From positions 3,100,001 through 3,164,000 of the forward strand of contig NZ_CP108476.1 in NCBI RefSeq assembly GCF_036226465.1: a stretch of DNA of 64,000 nt. The letters run 5' to 3'. Shown here piece by piece: positions 1 through 8,579 of this stretch. A model generated the notes under the pieces. That model saw only the letters and a list, made by a program, of their open reading frames with translations. It was not told where the DNA came from and did no database searches. Numbering within the stretch: position 1 is the stretch's first letter; every line of letters begins with the position of its first letter. The position numbers were made by a program, and so were the translations under genes. The DNA is from Kitasatospora sp. NBC_01250 (GTDB lineage: Bacteria > Actinomycetota > Actinomycetes > Streptomycetales > Streptomycetaceae).

Positions 1-280
1 TCAGGCCGTCGCGCAGCAGCTCGCGGGAGAAGACCCAGTCGACCTCGTCGGGGCGGCCCAGGTGGAAGGTGACCAGCACCTCGTAGGGCCGCGCGGGCTC
101 GTAGCGGAACCGGGTGGGGACGGTGCCCACCTTGTCCCGGCCCAGCGCGATGCGCAGGGTGAGGATCTCCTCCACCGGCGAGGCCGGACGGAACGGCAGC
201 TGCTGCCGGGCTGCTTGGGTGGCGGGGTAGGTGGCTTGGTACGGGGCTCCGCCGCTGGCGGACAGTGGATCGCGCGGCAT
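1..280 (-). CDS. SsgA-family sporulation/cell division regulator (C-terminus off window)
   Basis: The frame is open from an ATG at 280 down to the window edge, giving 93 residues with the C-terminus missing. After a roughly 30-residue Pro/Gln/Ala-rich lead it shows the SsgA-like core: a strand ending in VPTRFRYEPARPYEVLVTF, then EVDWVFSRELLRDGL. This matches the conserved VTFH...VEWVFARDLL block of the SALP family, which in streptomycetes guides septum placement and spore-wall synthesis. A plain SsgB is about 137 residues; the extended N-terminus suggests a SALP other than SsgA or SsgB. Family call is likely, the subgroup is unknown. Confidence 0.65.
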   Translation of the reverse strand, partial: MPRDPLSASGGAPYQATYPATQAARQQLPFRPASPVEEILTLRIALGRDKVGTVPTRFRYEPARPYEVLVTFHLGRPDEVDWVFSRELLRDGL

Positions 281-467
281 GGCTGTTTCTCCGGGGCGAG
301 GCGGGACCGGCCCAGCCTGCTCCGCCGCCGTCGCGCGCCGCAAAGGTTGCAGGGGGTTGCAACGCACCGCCGTTCGGGCCGGCTCCGGCGCCCCGCCCGC
401 CGTGCGTCCACCGACCGTCCGACGGTACGTCAACTTCCTGTGCATCAGGTCCCACCACACGCCGTGA

Positions 468-519
468 GCCCGTTAACGGGCAGCTGACACCGGGTACCCG
501 AACTGGTGGGACCGGTCCC
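468..519. promoter_or_regulatory. Three consecutive palindromes in the divergent intergenic region
   Basis: The 479-base gap between the SsgA-like gene and the gene starting at 760 has no convincing gene. It holds three perfect palindromes in 52 bases: GCCCGTTAACGGGC (468-481), CGGGTACCCG (491-500) and GGGACCGGTCCC (508-519). They sit between two divergent genes, so they may be operators. The cognate regulator cannot be named. Confidence 0.4.
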
Positions 520-759
520 GTCACTCACCGCCGCCGCGCTGGTACTCTCGTCACTCCGCCGATCCGGCTGGCCTGCACGGGGGGTGGCGGCCACCGACGG
601 CGGACGAGTGCCCTGACAGTCCCTACGGACGGCCGGGGCCGGTCGGTTCAGCACGGCGTACCGATGGCGGTTCGGCAGGGCCGTACCGACGGACAGCGAG
701 ACCTGGAGCGGGGCAGCGTCAGTCGGCCGGGGAGGCCGGCTGGGGAGGAGAGGAGTCCG

Positions 760-2292
760 GTGACGCACCGGGAAGGCACCCCCGCGGCGGCGCGGCACAC
801 CGACGAGCACCCGCCGCTGCCACACGGTCGGCACAGCCGGCCCAAGCCGCTGGGCGGGCAGTTGCGACTGCCCGCGATCAGGGTCTCCGGCGCCGCGATG
901 GCGATGTCCACCGTGGTCGGCATCAGCATCGCGACCACCTGGCTGGTCAGCAGTCAGCAGCGGATCGGCTACGGCGTGCGGATGTCCACCGTCGGCGCCA
1001 CCCCCACCGGTACCGGCACGCCCGAGCCGGCGGCCGTGCCGCTCGCGGGCGGCGGAGCCGCCCCGGCCACCACCGGCCCGACCGGGGCCGCCCCGACCGG
1101 TACCGGCCCGACCGGCGCCCGGCTGACCGGTACCGGCACCGTGGTCGGCGGACCGGGCAGCCGCCCCGTCGCCGGGCCCACGACCGGCGCCACCGGCCCG
1201 ACGGCCGGCCCGACCACCGCGCTGCCGCTGAGCGGAGTCAACGCGGGAGCCACCACCGGGAGCAGCACCGGAAGTACCGGATCCACCACCGGAGCCGCTC
1301 CGGGCGCCGGGCCGACCGGCCCCGCGCCGGTCGCGGGCGCCCCGATCGCTCCGGCGTACTCGCCCTCGCCCACGCCCTCCGTGGCGAGCGCCAGCCCCTT
1401 GAACGCTCCCGTCAGCCCGGGCGCCACCCCCGCCGCCGGGGCACTCGGCCAGCAGACTCAGCAGCCCCAGCAGCCTCAGGCCCAGGCCCAGGCCCAGCAG
1501 GCCCAGGCCTCGCCCAGTCCGACGCCGTCCGCCGGCGCGCCGCACGGCACCCGCCCGAACGTCACCACCACCGGCGGCGACGCGGCCGACCAGCCCCTGC
1601 CCCCGGTCACCGTGCCGCCCGCGCGCACGCCTCCCGCGCCGCTGACGCCGACCTCCCCCGCGCGCCCGCTGATCCCGGCGCCGCGCCCCGCCCCGGACCC
1701 GACGGCCACCGACGGCGCGTCCGCTCCCGGCACGGACGCCCCCGACAGCAGCACCCCCGCCGAGGACGCCCCCGCCCTCACCGGCCAGGGCAGCACCACC
1801 ACCCTCCCCGGCGGCGGCCGGGCCCGCACCGTGACCCTCACCGTCGCCGAGGAGCTCACCGCCACCGAGGTCGAACTGCGCCTGGACCGCGCCGACGCGG
1901 GCCCCGGCGCGCTGGCCTGGAGCACCCTCCCCGGCGCCCGGGTGACGCTGCTGGCGCGCGGCTCCGCCGTGATCTACCGCTTCGCCCCGCCGCCCGGCGC
2001 GGACGTCGCCCCGGGCACCTACACCTTCACCGTCCAGGGCGCCCCCGCCACCGCTGCCACCACCGCCGTCGGCCGTCTGGTCGCCGGCGGCTGGACGGCC
2101 TCCGGCTTCGCCCTGGACGACCCCCGCGCGGTGGCCGCCCTCGGTGCCTTCGGCCCGAGCGCCCCGAGCGCCCCGGCCGCCCCGAGCGCCAAGCCCACCC
2201 CGGCCACCGCCCCGGGCGCCCCGTCGGCCACCCTCGCCGGCACCCCAGCGCCCCTGCCCCGCACCCTCGTCGGCGCCTCTCCCGGCCGCTGA
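760..2292 (+). CDS. Pro/Gly/Thr/Ala-rich single-pass membrane or secreted protein
   Basis: Start is the GTG at 760, preceded by GGGGAGGAGAGGAG; the reading frame extends further upstream but without a better start. The 510-residue product has a basic lead, one hydrophobic segment near residues 45-64 (VSGAAMAMSTVVGISIATTW), then about 280 residues of low-complexity PTG/TGP repeats with a Gln/Ala stretch. Residues near 350-440 look folded and beta-rich (TVTLTVAEELTATEVELRL ... GTYTFTVQGAPA), and the tail is again Ala/Pro-rich. This suggests a type II membrane protein with an extended wall-spanning stalk and an outer beta domain. I do not recognise the family. Confidence 0.6.
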   Translation: MTHREGTPAAARHTDEHPPLPHGRHSRPKPLGGQLRLPAIRVSGAAMAMSTVVGISIATTWLVSSQQRIGYGVRMSTVGATPTGTGTPEPAAVPLAGGGAAPATTGPTGAAPTGTGPTGARLTGTGTVVGGPGSRPVAGPTTGATGPTAGPTTALPLSGVNAGATTGSSTGSTGSTTGAAPGAGPTGPAPVAGAPIAPAYSPSPTPSVASASPLNAPVSPGATPAAGALGQQTQQPQQPQAQAQAQQAQASPSPTPSAGAPHGTRPNVTTTGGDAADQPLPPVTVPPARTPPAPLTPTSPARPLIPAPRPAPDPTATDGASAPGTDAPDSSTPAEDAPALTGQGSTTTLPGGGRARTVTLTVAEELTATEVELRLDRADAGPGALAWSTLPGARVTLLARGSAVIYRFAPPPGADVAPGTYTFTVQGAPATAATTAVGRLVAGGWTASGFALDDPRAVAALGAFGPSAPSAPAAPSAKPTPATAPGAPSATLAGTPAPLPRTLVGASPGR

Positions 2293-2315
2293 CCCCACCC
2301 CGACCTCCCCTTGGC

Positions 2316-2321
2316 TAGGCT
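2316..2321 (+). promoter_or_regulatory. Candidate -10 element TAGGCT upstream of the TerD gene
   Basis: TAGGCT fits the actinobacterial vegetative -10 form (TAnnnT) and lies 114 bases before the GTG at 2435, just after the upstream gene stops. No clear -35 is visible. Confidence 0.3.
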
Positions 2322-2434
2322 GGCCCTGCACCGGCGCACCGGGGCGCATCGAGCGCTCGCAGCACGCACCCCTCGCGCCGGGCAGCGGGACGTTCCGTCC
2401 GTCCCGTCGCGTTCGCCCAGTTGAGGAGGATCAC

Positions 2435-3643
2435 GTGGCCACGGCCCTGTCCCAAGGCGCGAACGCGCCGCTGACCGCCGTCCGGGTACGCATCGAGGTG
2501 ACCGCCCGTCAGCGCCTGGACGTGTCGGGCCTGCTGATCACCAAGACCGGCAAGGTCCGTTCGGACGCGGACCTGGTCTTCTACAACGCCCCGCGCGGTC
2601 CGGGCGTCACCCACAACCCGGCCGGCGGCTCGCAGGCCGACGCGATCACCGTGGACACCTGGGCGGTGCCCTCGGACGTCGCCACCGTCGTGATCACCGC
2701 CAGCCTGGACGGGCAGGGCGCCACCTTCGCGGGCATCGAGCCGACCGCCACCGTGCTGGACGCCGACACCGGCCGCGTCCTGGCCACCTTCACCCCGCCC
2801 CGCCTGGGCCGCGAGACCGCCCTGGTGCTGGTCGAGGTCTACCGGCGCGGCGCGGAGTGGAAGATCCGCGCGGTCGGCCAGGGCTACGCCAACGGACTGG
2901 CCGGGATCGCCTCCGACTTCGGCGTCTCGATCGACGAGGTGGCCGGCCCCGCGACGGCCGCCGCTCCCCCGGTGCCCGAGTACGCCCCGCCGACCCCGCC
3001 GCCGCCCTCCTCCCCCGCGCACGTCCCGCCGATGCCCGCCTACACGCCCGCCCCCGCCGCCGCCCCGCGCGTCACCCTGGACAAGGGCCGGGTCTCGCTG
3101 GTCAAGGGCGGCTCCGTCTCCCTGGTCAAGGGCGGCCACGCGCTGCTCAGTTCGGTCCGGATGGCGCTCGGCTGGCAGCCCGCCCGCCGCGGCCGCAACA
3201 TCGACCTGGACGCCTCCTGCATCGCCTTCGACGCCCGGCGCGAGCGGCTGGAGACGGTCTGGTTCATGAAGCTCAACGTCTTCAACGGCGCGATCCAGCA
3301 CACCGGCGACAACCTCACCGGCGGCGGCACCGGCGACGACGAGGCCATCGACGTCCACCTCGACGGCCTGCCGCCCGAGGTCGTCGGCCTGGCCTTCGTG
3401 GTCAACTCCTTCTCCGGCCAGCGCTTCACCGACGTCCGCGACGCCTACTGCCGCCTGCTCGACGCCACCACCGGCGAGGAGCTGGTCCGCTTCGACCTGA
3501 CCAACGCCGAACCCCACACCGGCGTCGTCATGTGCAAGCTGGTCCGCCAGCTCTCCGGCGAGTGGGTGATGACCGCCCTCGGCGAGTACGTGGACGCCAA
3601 GACCGCCCGCGGCATGGTCAAACCCGCCGCCGCCCTGCTCTGA
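2435..3643 (+). CDS. TerD-family protein with two TerD-like domains
   Basis: Start GTG 2435 follows GAGGAGG at good spacing; 402 residues. An N-terminal TerD-like domain (about 1-165, GANAPLTAVRVRIEV..., FGVSIDEV) is joined by a Pro-rich linker (about 175-210) to a second, more typical TerD domain beginning at RVTLDKGRVSLVKGG. That second domain carries DLDASCIAFD and GDDEAIDVHLDGLP, acidic loops that bind calcium in TerD proteins. TerD proteins belong to tellurite/stress-response clusters and in streptomycetes also affect differentiation. Here the gene stands alone, with no terB, terC or terZ next to it. Confidence 0.85.
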   Translation: MATALSQGANAPLTAVRVRIEVTARQRLDVSGLLITKTGKVRSDADLVFYNAPRGPGVTHNPAGGSQADAITVDTWAVPSDVATVVITASLDGQGATFAGIEPTATVLDADTGRVLATFTPPRLGRETALVLVEVYRRGAEWKIRAVGQGYANGLAGIASDFGVSIDEVAGPATAAAPPVPEYAPPTPPPPSSPAHVPPMPAYTPAPAAAPRVTLDKGRVSLVKGGSVSLVKGGHALLSSVRMALGWQPARRGRNIDLDASCIAFDARRERLETVWFMKLNVFNGAIQHTGDNLTGGGTGDDEAIDVHLDGLPPEVVGLAFVVNSFSGQRFTDVRDAYCRLLDATTGEELVRFDLTNAEPHTGVVMCKLVRQLSGEWVMTALGEYVDAKTARGMVKPAAALL

Positions 3644-3677
3644 CGGCCCGCTCCGCCGCCCCGCTCCGCTCGCGCGC

Positions 3678-5195
3678 TCAGTCGAAGTGCACCAGGCCCG
3701 GCCAGAGTTGGGCCCAGCTGCCGTGCGGCTGGCGGCAGACGTAGAGGGCGGCGTGCTTCGAAGTCTCCTCGTCGTGCACCCCGTTCATCCGGATCGGGGC
3801 GACCTCGGTGACCTCGTCCCACGAGCGGTGGAGCTGGGCGGGCCCGAACTCGCCCACGCACAGGGCGACATCCGGGCGCCCGGCCGGCGGGCCCCACAGG
3901 GCGTAGGTGTTCTGCGCGGTGACCACCGGCTGCCGCAGGCCCTGCGCCGGGCCGAGGATCGTCAGGGCGCCCGCCTCGCCGTAGTTGCTGGTGAAGATCG
4001 GGGTGCCGGGCGGCAGCGCGGCGGCGGCCTGCCGCACCTGCGCGACGAACCCCGGCCACCCGTACGTCTCGACCAGCGTCGGGTTCACCGCCCGGATGGC
4101 ATTGGCCGCGCTCACCGGCAGCACCGGCAGCCCGATCAGCAGCGCGACCAGGGCGCACGCCCCGATCGGCCACGCCCAGCCGCCTCTCCCCCAGGCCCGC
4201 GGCTGCAGCTGCCCCGCCGACTCCATCCGCACCGCCCCCGCCGCGAACAGCCCGGCCAGGACGGGGGCCGGGTAGTACGCCTTCCCGCCGCTCGCGGTGA
4301 ACACCACCACGGCCACCGCCGCGACCACCAGCACCCACCGGTGCGCCCGGCCGGCCGGCGAGGCCAGCCAGCGCACCCCGAACACCCAGAGCATGATCAT
4401 CGGTGGCCCGGCCAACAGCAGGGCGAGCACCGGAAGCTGGGCCAGCGAGCCGAGTTGACCACCCTGCCCGGCGGCGAGCGACCGGGCCATCCGCAGGTTC
4501 GGCCAGCCGTGCCCGGCGTCCCAGAGCACGTTCGGCGCGGCCAGCGCGAGCGTCACAACCCCGGCGAGCCACGGCCCTGCGGTGCGCAGCGCCTCGCGCC
4601 GCAGCAGCGCCAGGCCGACCAGGATGCCGAGCAGCAGCACGGCCACGGTGTCCTTGTTCTCCAGCCCGATGCCCGCCATCGCACCGGCCGCCAGCCAGGC
4701 CCCGGCCGTCCGCAGCCGCAGGGCCCGCGCGACCAGCACCAGCACGGCCACCCACACCACCTGGTCCAGCACGGTCGTGCCGAACAGCAGCGAGGAGGCC
4801 ACGTACGCCGGGCAGGCTGCGATCGCCGCCGCGGTGAGGGTCTGCGCACGCCGCCCGCCGCCGAACTCGGCCGCCAGCACGGGCGCGAGCAGCACGCAGC
4901 CGACCTGCGTGGCGATCGCCAGCACCCGCAGTGGCAGCACGCCGCCGGGCAGGGCGGCGGCGCCTGCGGCGAGCAGCGGGGCCAGCGGCGGCTGGTCGGC
5001 GTAACCCCAGTCCGGGTGCCGGCCGCAGATCACGTAGGAGAACTCGTCGCGGTGCCAGCCGTAGCGGGCGGCGACCGCCAGGTGCACCAGCGCGACGGCC
5101 AACGCGATCAGCCCCACAGGGCGCCACGCCAGCCGCTCGCGGCCGGGTATCGCAGGGTCGGTGGGGTCTAAAGCACGGTCAACGGTCTCGGTCAT
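3678..5195 (-). CDS. GT39-type (ArnT/PMT-like) membrane glycosyltransferase
   Basis: Start ATG 5195 overlaps the stop of the upstream tetR-like gene (ATGA), so the two are translationally coupled. The 505-residue protein has about ten hydrophobic helices. The first extracytoplasmic loop carries RYGWHRDEFSYV, the Arg-Asp-Glu signature of GT-C enzymes whose acidic residue is catalytic. It is followed by GYADQPPLAPL and, further on, ENKDT and GGKAYYPAPV, all typical of the dolichyl/polyprenyl-phosphate-mannose mannosyltransferase superfamily. A soluble C-terminal part (about 390-505) follows the last helix. Donor is probably a polyprenyl-phosphate sugar; the acceptor is unknown. Confidence 0.85.
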   Translation of the reverse strand: MTETVDRALDPTDPAIPGRERLAWRPVGLIALAVALVHLAVAARYGWHRDEFSYVICGRHPDWGYADQPPLAPLLAAGAAALPGGVLPLRVLAIATQVGCVLLAPVLAAEFGGGRRAQTLTAAAIAACPAYVASSLLFGTTVLDQVVWVAVLVLVARALRLRTAGAWLAAGAMAGIGLENKDTVAVLLLGILVGLALLRREALRTAGPWLAGVVTLALAAPNVLWDAGHGWPNLRMARSLAAGQGGQLGSLAQLPVLALLLAGPPMIMLWVFGVRWLASPAGRAHRWVLVVAAVAVVVFTASGGKAYYPAPVLAGLFAAGAVRMESAGQLQPRAWGRGGWAWPIGACALVALLIGLPVLPVSAANAIRAVNPTLVETYGWPGFVAQVRQAAAALPPGTPIFTSNYGEAGALTILGPAQGLRQPVVTAQNTYALWGPPAGRPDVALCVGEFGPAQLHRSWDEVTEVAPIRMNGVHDEETSKHAALYVCRQPHGSWAQLWPGLVHFD

Positions 5196-5920
5196 GACTC
5201 TCCCCCGGTGGTCGGAAACGCGGCGACAAGCAGGTGGCGCACGGTGCGGCGGCAGTCGTCGTCGGCCAGCATCCGCGAGTCCGGGTCGCCGTGGCGGTGC
5301 ATCGCGAACCAGGCGACCGTCTCGACGATGAACCGGGCGGCGACCGGCACATCGGGCACCGGCCGCAGCAGACCGGCCTCGATCCGGGTGGCCAGGAACG
5401 CACCGATCAGCTCGATCGTCGAACGCCGCCACTGCACGAAGTACCACTGCGCCAGCTCGGGCAGCTCCTCGGCACAGCGCTCGACCAACTGCAGCGCCAC
5501 CCGGTTCCGCTCGACGAACGTGTACAACTCGTCGACCAGCGCCTCGACTTCCGCCGCCGCCGACAGCCGCCCGGACGACTCGGACGGCCCGGACGCGGCC
5601 TCGGTCAGCAGCGCCAGCCCGCTCCGGTCGCCCGCCCAGCTCTCGACCAGCGCGATGATCTCCCCGGCACTCGGACTGGGCACCGGCACCGCCATCCCGC
5701 CCACCGCCCCCGGCTGCAGCACCCGCGTCAGCGCCAGGTGGAACAGCGCCTGCTTGCTCTTCGCATACGTGTAGACGGCGCCATGGCTGAGCCCGAGCGC
5801 AGCAGCCACGTCCGAGATCCCCGCAGGCCGGAACCCCCGCTCCAGGAACACGGCGACCGCCGCATCGGCGATCTCCTCCAACGGCCGCATCGGCATCCGT
5901 CCACGCATGGGAGTCACCAT
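5192..5920 (-). CDS. TetR/AcrR-family transcriptional regulator
   Basis: 242 residues. The N-terminal helix-turn-helix is clear: ADAAVAVFLERGF followed by SDVAAALGLSHGAVYTYAKS (about 18-55). The C-terminal ligand domain is variable. It is the first gene of a two-gene operon with the glycosyltransferase, overlapping it by 4 bases. Several in-frame ATGs lie near the start (5920, 5908, 5896, 5890) and none has a good Shine-Dalgarno sequence; the first directly abuts the operator. Likely a repressor of itself and the glycosyltransferase. Confidence 0.9.
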   Translation of the reverse strand: MVTPMRGRMPMRPLEEIADAAVAVFLERGFRPAGISDVAAALGLSHGAVYTYAKSKQALFHLALTRVLQPGAVGGMAVPVPSPSAGEIIALVESWAGDRSGLALLTEAASGPSESSGRLSAAAEVEALVDELYTFVERNRVALQLVERCAEELPELAQWYFVQWRRSTIELIGAFLATRIEAGLLRPVPDVPVAARFIVETVAWFAMHRHGDPDSRMLADDDCRRTVRHLLVAAFPTTGGES

Positions 5921-5921
5921 A

Positions 5922-5938
5922 GACTGACCGAGTCAGTC
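5922..5938. promoter_or_regulatory. Inverted repeat operator next to the TetR-type gene
   Basis: GACTGA-CCGAG-TCAGTC is a 6-base perfect inverted repeat with a 5-base spacer ending two bases upstream of the ATG at 5920. Size and placement fit a TetR-family autoregulatory operator, probably on a leaderless or near-leaderless transcript. Confidence 0.65.
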
Positions 5939-6032
5939 AATCAACGGGTCGGAGCCAGCTACGAAACGGCCCTGCCCTACCACTTCTGCCACCAAGGGGT
6001 GGTCTCCGCAACCGGCCCGCCCTCATGGACCG

Positions 6033-6350
6033 TCAGGCCCGCTCCAGCTCCTGCTGCGCCCAGGAAAGCATGGAGGCGAGTTCGATGGCCGCCGCGCGCC
6101 GAGCGCGGACGTCCTCGGAGGTGCCGACGATGCGCTCCAGCTCATGCTGGCGGTCGGCCTTGCCCGGGTGCCTCTCGATGCACACCCACACGGCCCAGCG
6201 GTGCAGGAAGACGTGCATGGGCACGACGCTCTCGGTCTGGATCGCCTCTTCCCACGCGGCCCGAAACTCCTGCTCGAACAGGGCTCCGGACGGCGCGTGC
6301 AGACGGTTCACCGCCGCTCGGAGTGCCGCCTCGGTGGTCAGAACGGACAT
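6033..6350 (-). CDS. Small helical hypothetical protein
   Basis: 105 residues from the second of two adjacent ATGs (6350), which sits at better spacing from AGGAGG than the first (6353). No signal peptide or membrane segment. It is predicted all-helical, with FEQEFRAAWEEA, HVFLHRWAVWVCIERHP and a C-terminal ELASMLSWAQQELERA. The layout resembles small streptomycete proteins of the DUF6247 type, but I am not certain. It faces away from the PrmC-like gene and has no obvious operon partner. Confidence 0.7.
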   Translation of the reverse strand: MSVLTTEAALRAAVNRLHAPSGALFEQEFRAAWEEAIQTESVVPMHVFLHRWAVWVCIERHPGKADRQHELERIVGTSEDVRARRAAAIELASMLSWAQQELERA

Positions 6351-6353
6351 CAT

Positions 6354-6620
6354 TCCTCCTGGCCTCTCACTTGCCCTTCTCCAACAACTCCGGCCGCCCC
6401 ATGCCCGCCCCCTTCAACGCCCATCGGACTCGCTCCGGCCCGCCCCGCCGCTCTGCTAGCCTGGGCCCTCCGCAGGACCCGGACCGACCCAGGAGGTGAG
6501 ACCCATTACCGCTGTCGCAGGCTGGGTGCTCTCCCCGCACGGTCCGTCGGCCTGATCGAGGCCCTCCAGACGGTCGCGAGAGCCCCTTCGGTTTGTCCCG
6601 AAAGGCGTCTCACCGCTCTC
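6354..6620. other. Leader region of the PrmC-like gene with -10 box and possible leader ORF
   Basis: This 267-base gap holds TAGCCT (6457-6462, -10 like) and a strong AGGAGGTGA at 6491. That is followed by a 16-codon frame starting ATT at 6505 (or GTG at 6496) and ending TGA at 6553-6555. A GC-rich hairpin around CCCTTCGG/CCCGAAAGG lies just before the ATG at 6621. It could be an attenuation leader; this is a weak proposal. Confidence 0.3.
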
Positions 6621-7460
6621 ATGTCGCTCTCCCGTTCCACTGCCGCCTCCGCCCCGCTGCCCTACGCCGTCATCGTCACCACGCTGCGCGCCGCCGGCTG
6701 CGTCTTCGCCGAGGACGAGGCCGAGCTGATCCTCCAAACCGCCACCACCGCCGAACAGCTCGCCGCCATGGTCGAGCAGCGCGTCCAGGGCCTCCCGCTG
6801 GAGCACGTGCTCGGCTGGGCCTCCTTCCACGGGCTGCGGATCAGCGTCGGGCCCGGCGTCTTCGTGCCCCGTCGCCGCACCGAGTTCCTGGTCGACGTCG
6901 CCACCACCTTCACCTCGCCCGGCGCCCTGGTGGTCGACCTGTGCTGCGGCGCGGGCGCCCTCGGCGCGGCGCTCGCGGCGGCGGTCGCGGCGGCGGACCC
7001 GGCGGCGGTCGGAGGCACCGACCTGCACGCCGTCGACCTGCACGCCACCGACATCGACCCCGCCGCCGTGGCCAGCGCCCGCCGCAACATCCCGCCTGCG
7101 GTCGGCGCCGTCTACCAGGGCGACCTCTTCGACCCGCTGCCCACCGCGCTGCGCGGCCGGATCGACACCCTGCTCGCCAACGTCCCCTACGTACCGACCG
7201 ACGCGATCGAGCTGCTCCCCGCCGAGGCCCGGGTGCACGAGGCCCGCGTCGCGCTGGACGGCGGCGCGGACGGCCTGGACGTGCTGCGCCGGGTCGCGGC
7301 GGCAGCGCCGCAGTGGCTGGCGCCGGGCGGCCACCTGCTCTTCGAGACCAGTGAACGCCAAGTCCCGCACGCCGTCGACGTCGTGACCCGTGCCGGGCTG
7401 CGCGCCGACGTCCGGACGGACGACGAGCTGGACGCCACCGTGGTGGTCGCCACCAACTGA
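6621..7460 (+). CDS. PrmC-related putative protein N5-glutamine methyltransferase
   Basis: 279 residues from ATG 6621. It has the HemK/PrmC layout: a small helical N-terminal domain (GCVFAEDEAELIL; QGLPLEHVLGWASFHG), then FVPRRRTEFLV and a SAM-binding domain with VVDLCCGAGALG (about 113-124) and LHATDIDPAAV. The catalytic NPPY-type motif reads LLANVPYVP, so the second motif residue is Val instead of Pro; this variant is usual in the PrmC-related group rather than in true release-factor methylases. No strong Shine-Dalgarno sequence is seen. The target protein is unknown. Confidence 0.8.
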   Translation: MSLSRSTAASAPLPYAVIVTTLRAAGCVFAEDEAELILQTATTAEQLAAMVEQRVQGLPLEHVLGWASFHGLRISVGPGVFVPRRRTEFLVDVATTFTSPGALVVDLCCGAGALGAALAAAVAAADPAAVGGTDLHAVDLHATDIDPAAVASARRNIPPAVGAVYQGDLFDPLPTALRGRIDTLLANVPYVPTDAIELLPAEARVHEARVALDGGADGLDVLRRVAAAAPQWLAPGGHLLFETSERQVPHAVDVVTRAGLRADVRTDDELDATVVVATN

Positions 7461-7467
7461 TCCGCCG

Positions 7468-8418
7468 TCAGCCGCCTTCGGTGGCAGCGTTGAGCATGGC
7501 CAGCCGCTCCCGCCAACCCACCTGACCGACACCCCGGCCCCCGGGCCTCTCCGCGGCCACCTCACTGCGACAGGCCCCGCACCGCTCCTCGCCACTCACC
7601 GGGCGGAACACCCGCTCGCAGCCGGAACAGCCCACCAGCTCCAGCACGGTGGGCTGTTCCGGCATCTTCTCGATCAGCCGGTACCGCAGCACCGCATACG
7701 GACTTTTCAGCTCCTGCGGCAGTCCGTCGCTGATCCCGTGCCGCAACGACGCCGAACTCACGCCCCTGAGCAGCCACTCCACGGCCAGCGGCAGCAGCCG
7801 CCGCACCTCGCGCCCGCCCAGCACGAGGCGCGGATCGGACTGCCGCAACGAGAGCAGCACCCGCTCGGCCTCCGCCTCGATCGCGGGGACCGGGAGGGGG
7901 GAAGTGTTCTCCTCCGTCAGTGTTACTCCTGAAGGGAGGGCGGTGCCGTCCGACGACGCTGCGGGCGGGCCGCCCCCTCGCCCTCCGGCACCCGGTCCGC
8001 CTCGCCGGTCGTCGTCCCGCCGCCCCTCCTCCCGTCGCTCGCCGTCCCGCCGATCGTCCTCCCGCCGCGTGTCCTCCCGGTCGAAGTGCGCGGCGAACAT
8101 CCGTTCCGCATCACCGTCATCCACGGGGACGTTGGAGATCATCGACTCCGTCCGCACCTGCCCGCCCCGGCAGCGCCAGCGCGTGGAGTTCAGCAGACCG
8201 GCGCGCGCGAGCTGCTTGCGCGCCCGATCAGCGGTGATCCGTCCACCGCTCAGGCCGGCGGCCAGCTCGGTGACGGTGGTGGCGCGGGCCTTGGCGGGCG
8301 ACAGGGCGAGGGCCCTTACCAGCAACCGGAAGGCGGTGTCTGACAGATCGTCATTCCAGATGTGGTCGTTCGAGATCTGGGTGAAGTCGCGCGTGGGCGC
8401 GATAACATGCCTAAGCAT
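7468..8418 (-). CDS. Winged-helix DNA-binding protein with C-terminal zinc ribbon
   Basis: 316 residues from an ATG directly after GGAG. The N-terminus (about 15-85) is a winged helix: FTQISNDHIWNDDLSDTAFRL, then TTVTELAAGLSGGRITADRARKQLARAGLL. A long Arg/Asp/Gly-rich disordered linker (about 108-165) follows, then a helical block (EAEAERVLLSLRQSDPRLVL) and a C-terminal CxxC...CxxC ribbon (CSGCERVFRP ... RCGACRS). It resembles streptomycete helix-turn-helix proteins that accompany mobile or developmental loci. It ends 8 bases from the convergent methyltransferase gene. Function not established. Confidence 0.75.
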   Translation of the reverse strand: MLRHVIAPTRDFTQISNDHIWNDDLSDTAFRLLVRALALSPAKARATTVTELAAGLSGGRITADRARKQLARAGLLNSTRWRCRGGQVRTESMISNVPVDDGDAERMFAAHFDREDTRREDDRRDGERREEGRRDDDRRGGPGAGGRGGGPPAASSDGTALPSGVTLTEENTSPLPVPAIEAEAERVLLSLRQSDPRLVLGGREVRRLLPLAVEWLLRGVSSASLRHGISDGLPQELKSPYAVLRYRLIEKMPEQPTVLELVGCSGCERVFRPVSGEERCGACRSEVAAERPGGRGVGQVGWRERLAMLNAATEGG

Positions 8419-8457
8419 CTCCGCGGGTACTCCTGAGCATCTCCACGCGGCGATGAA

Positions 8458-8493
8458 GAGCCCGGACTGGTGCTGCTAACACCAACCGGGCTC
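8458..8493 (-). terminator. Hairpin terminator of the ATP-binding protein gene
   Basis: GAGCCCGG (8458-8465) pairs with CCGGGCTC (8486-8493), with an inner GGTG/CACC. It lies just past the stop of the minus-strand gene 8580-9047. Between it and the ATG at 8418 are two near-copies of GCATCTCC-CGCGG (8415 and 8437 area) that may be operator elements. Confidence 0.65.
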
Positions 8494-8579
8494 GCCCCAT
8501 CTCTGTGCAGGGGCAACCGCGCTTTTGCGGCCACGGTATCCACACACTCCGTGTCCGTCCAGCCACGTTCCGCAACTGA

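Noticed and set aside
445..2349. 634-codon minus-strand ORF opposite the Pro/Gly-rich gene
   Set aside because: Pure Gly/Arg/Ala low complexity, no ribosome site; codon bias at third positions supports the plus strand.
6491..6560. infC-type leader starting with ATT
   Set aside because: The ATTACCGCTG start looks like that of initiation factor IF-3, but the following codons do not encode IF-3 and stop after 16 codons.
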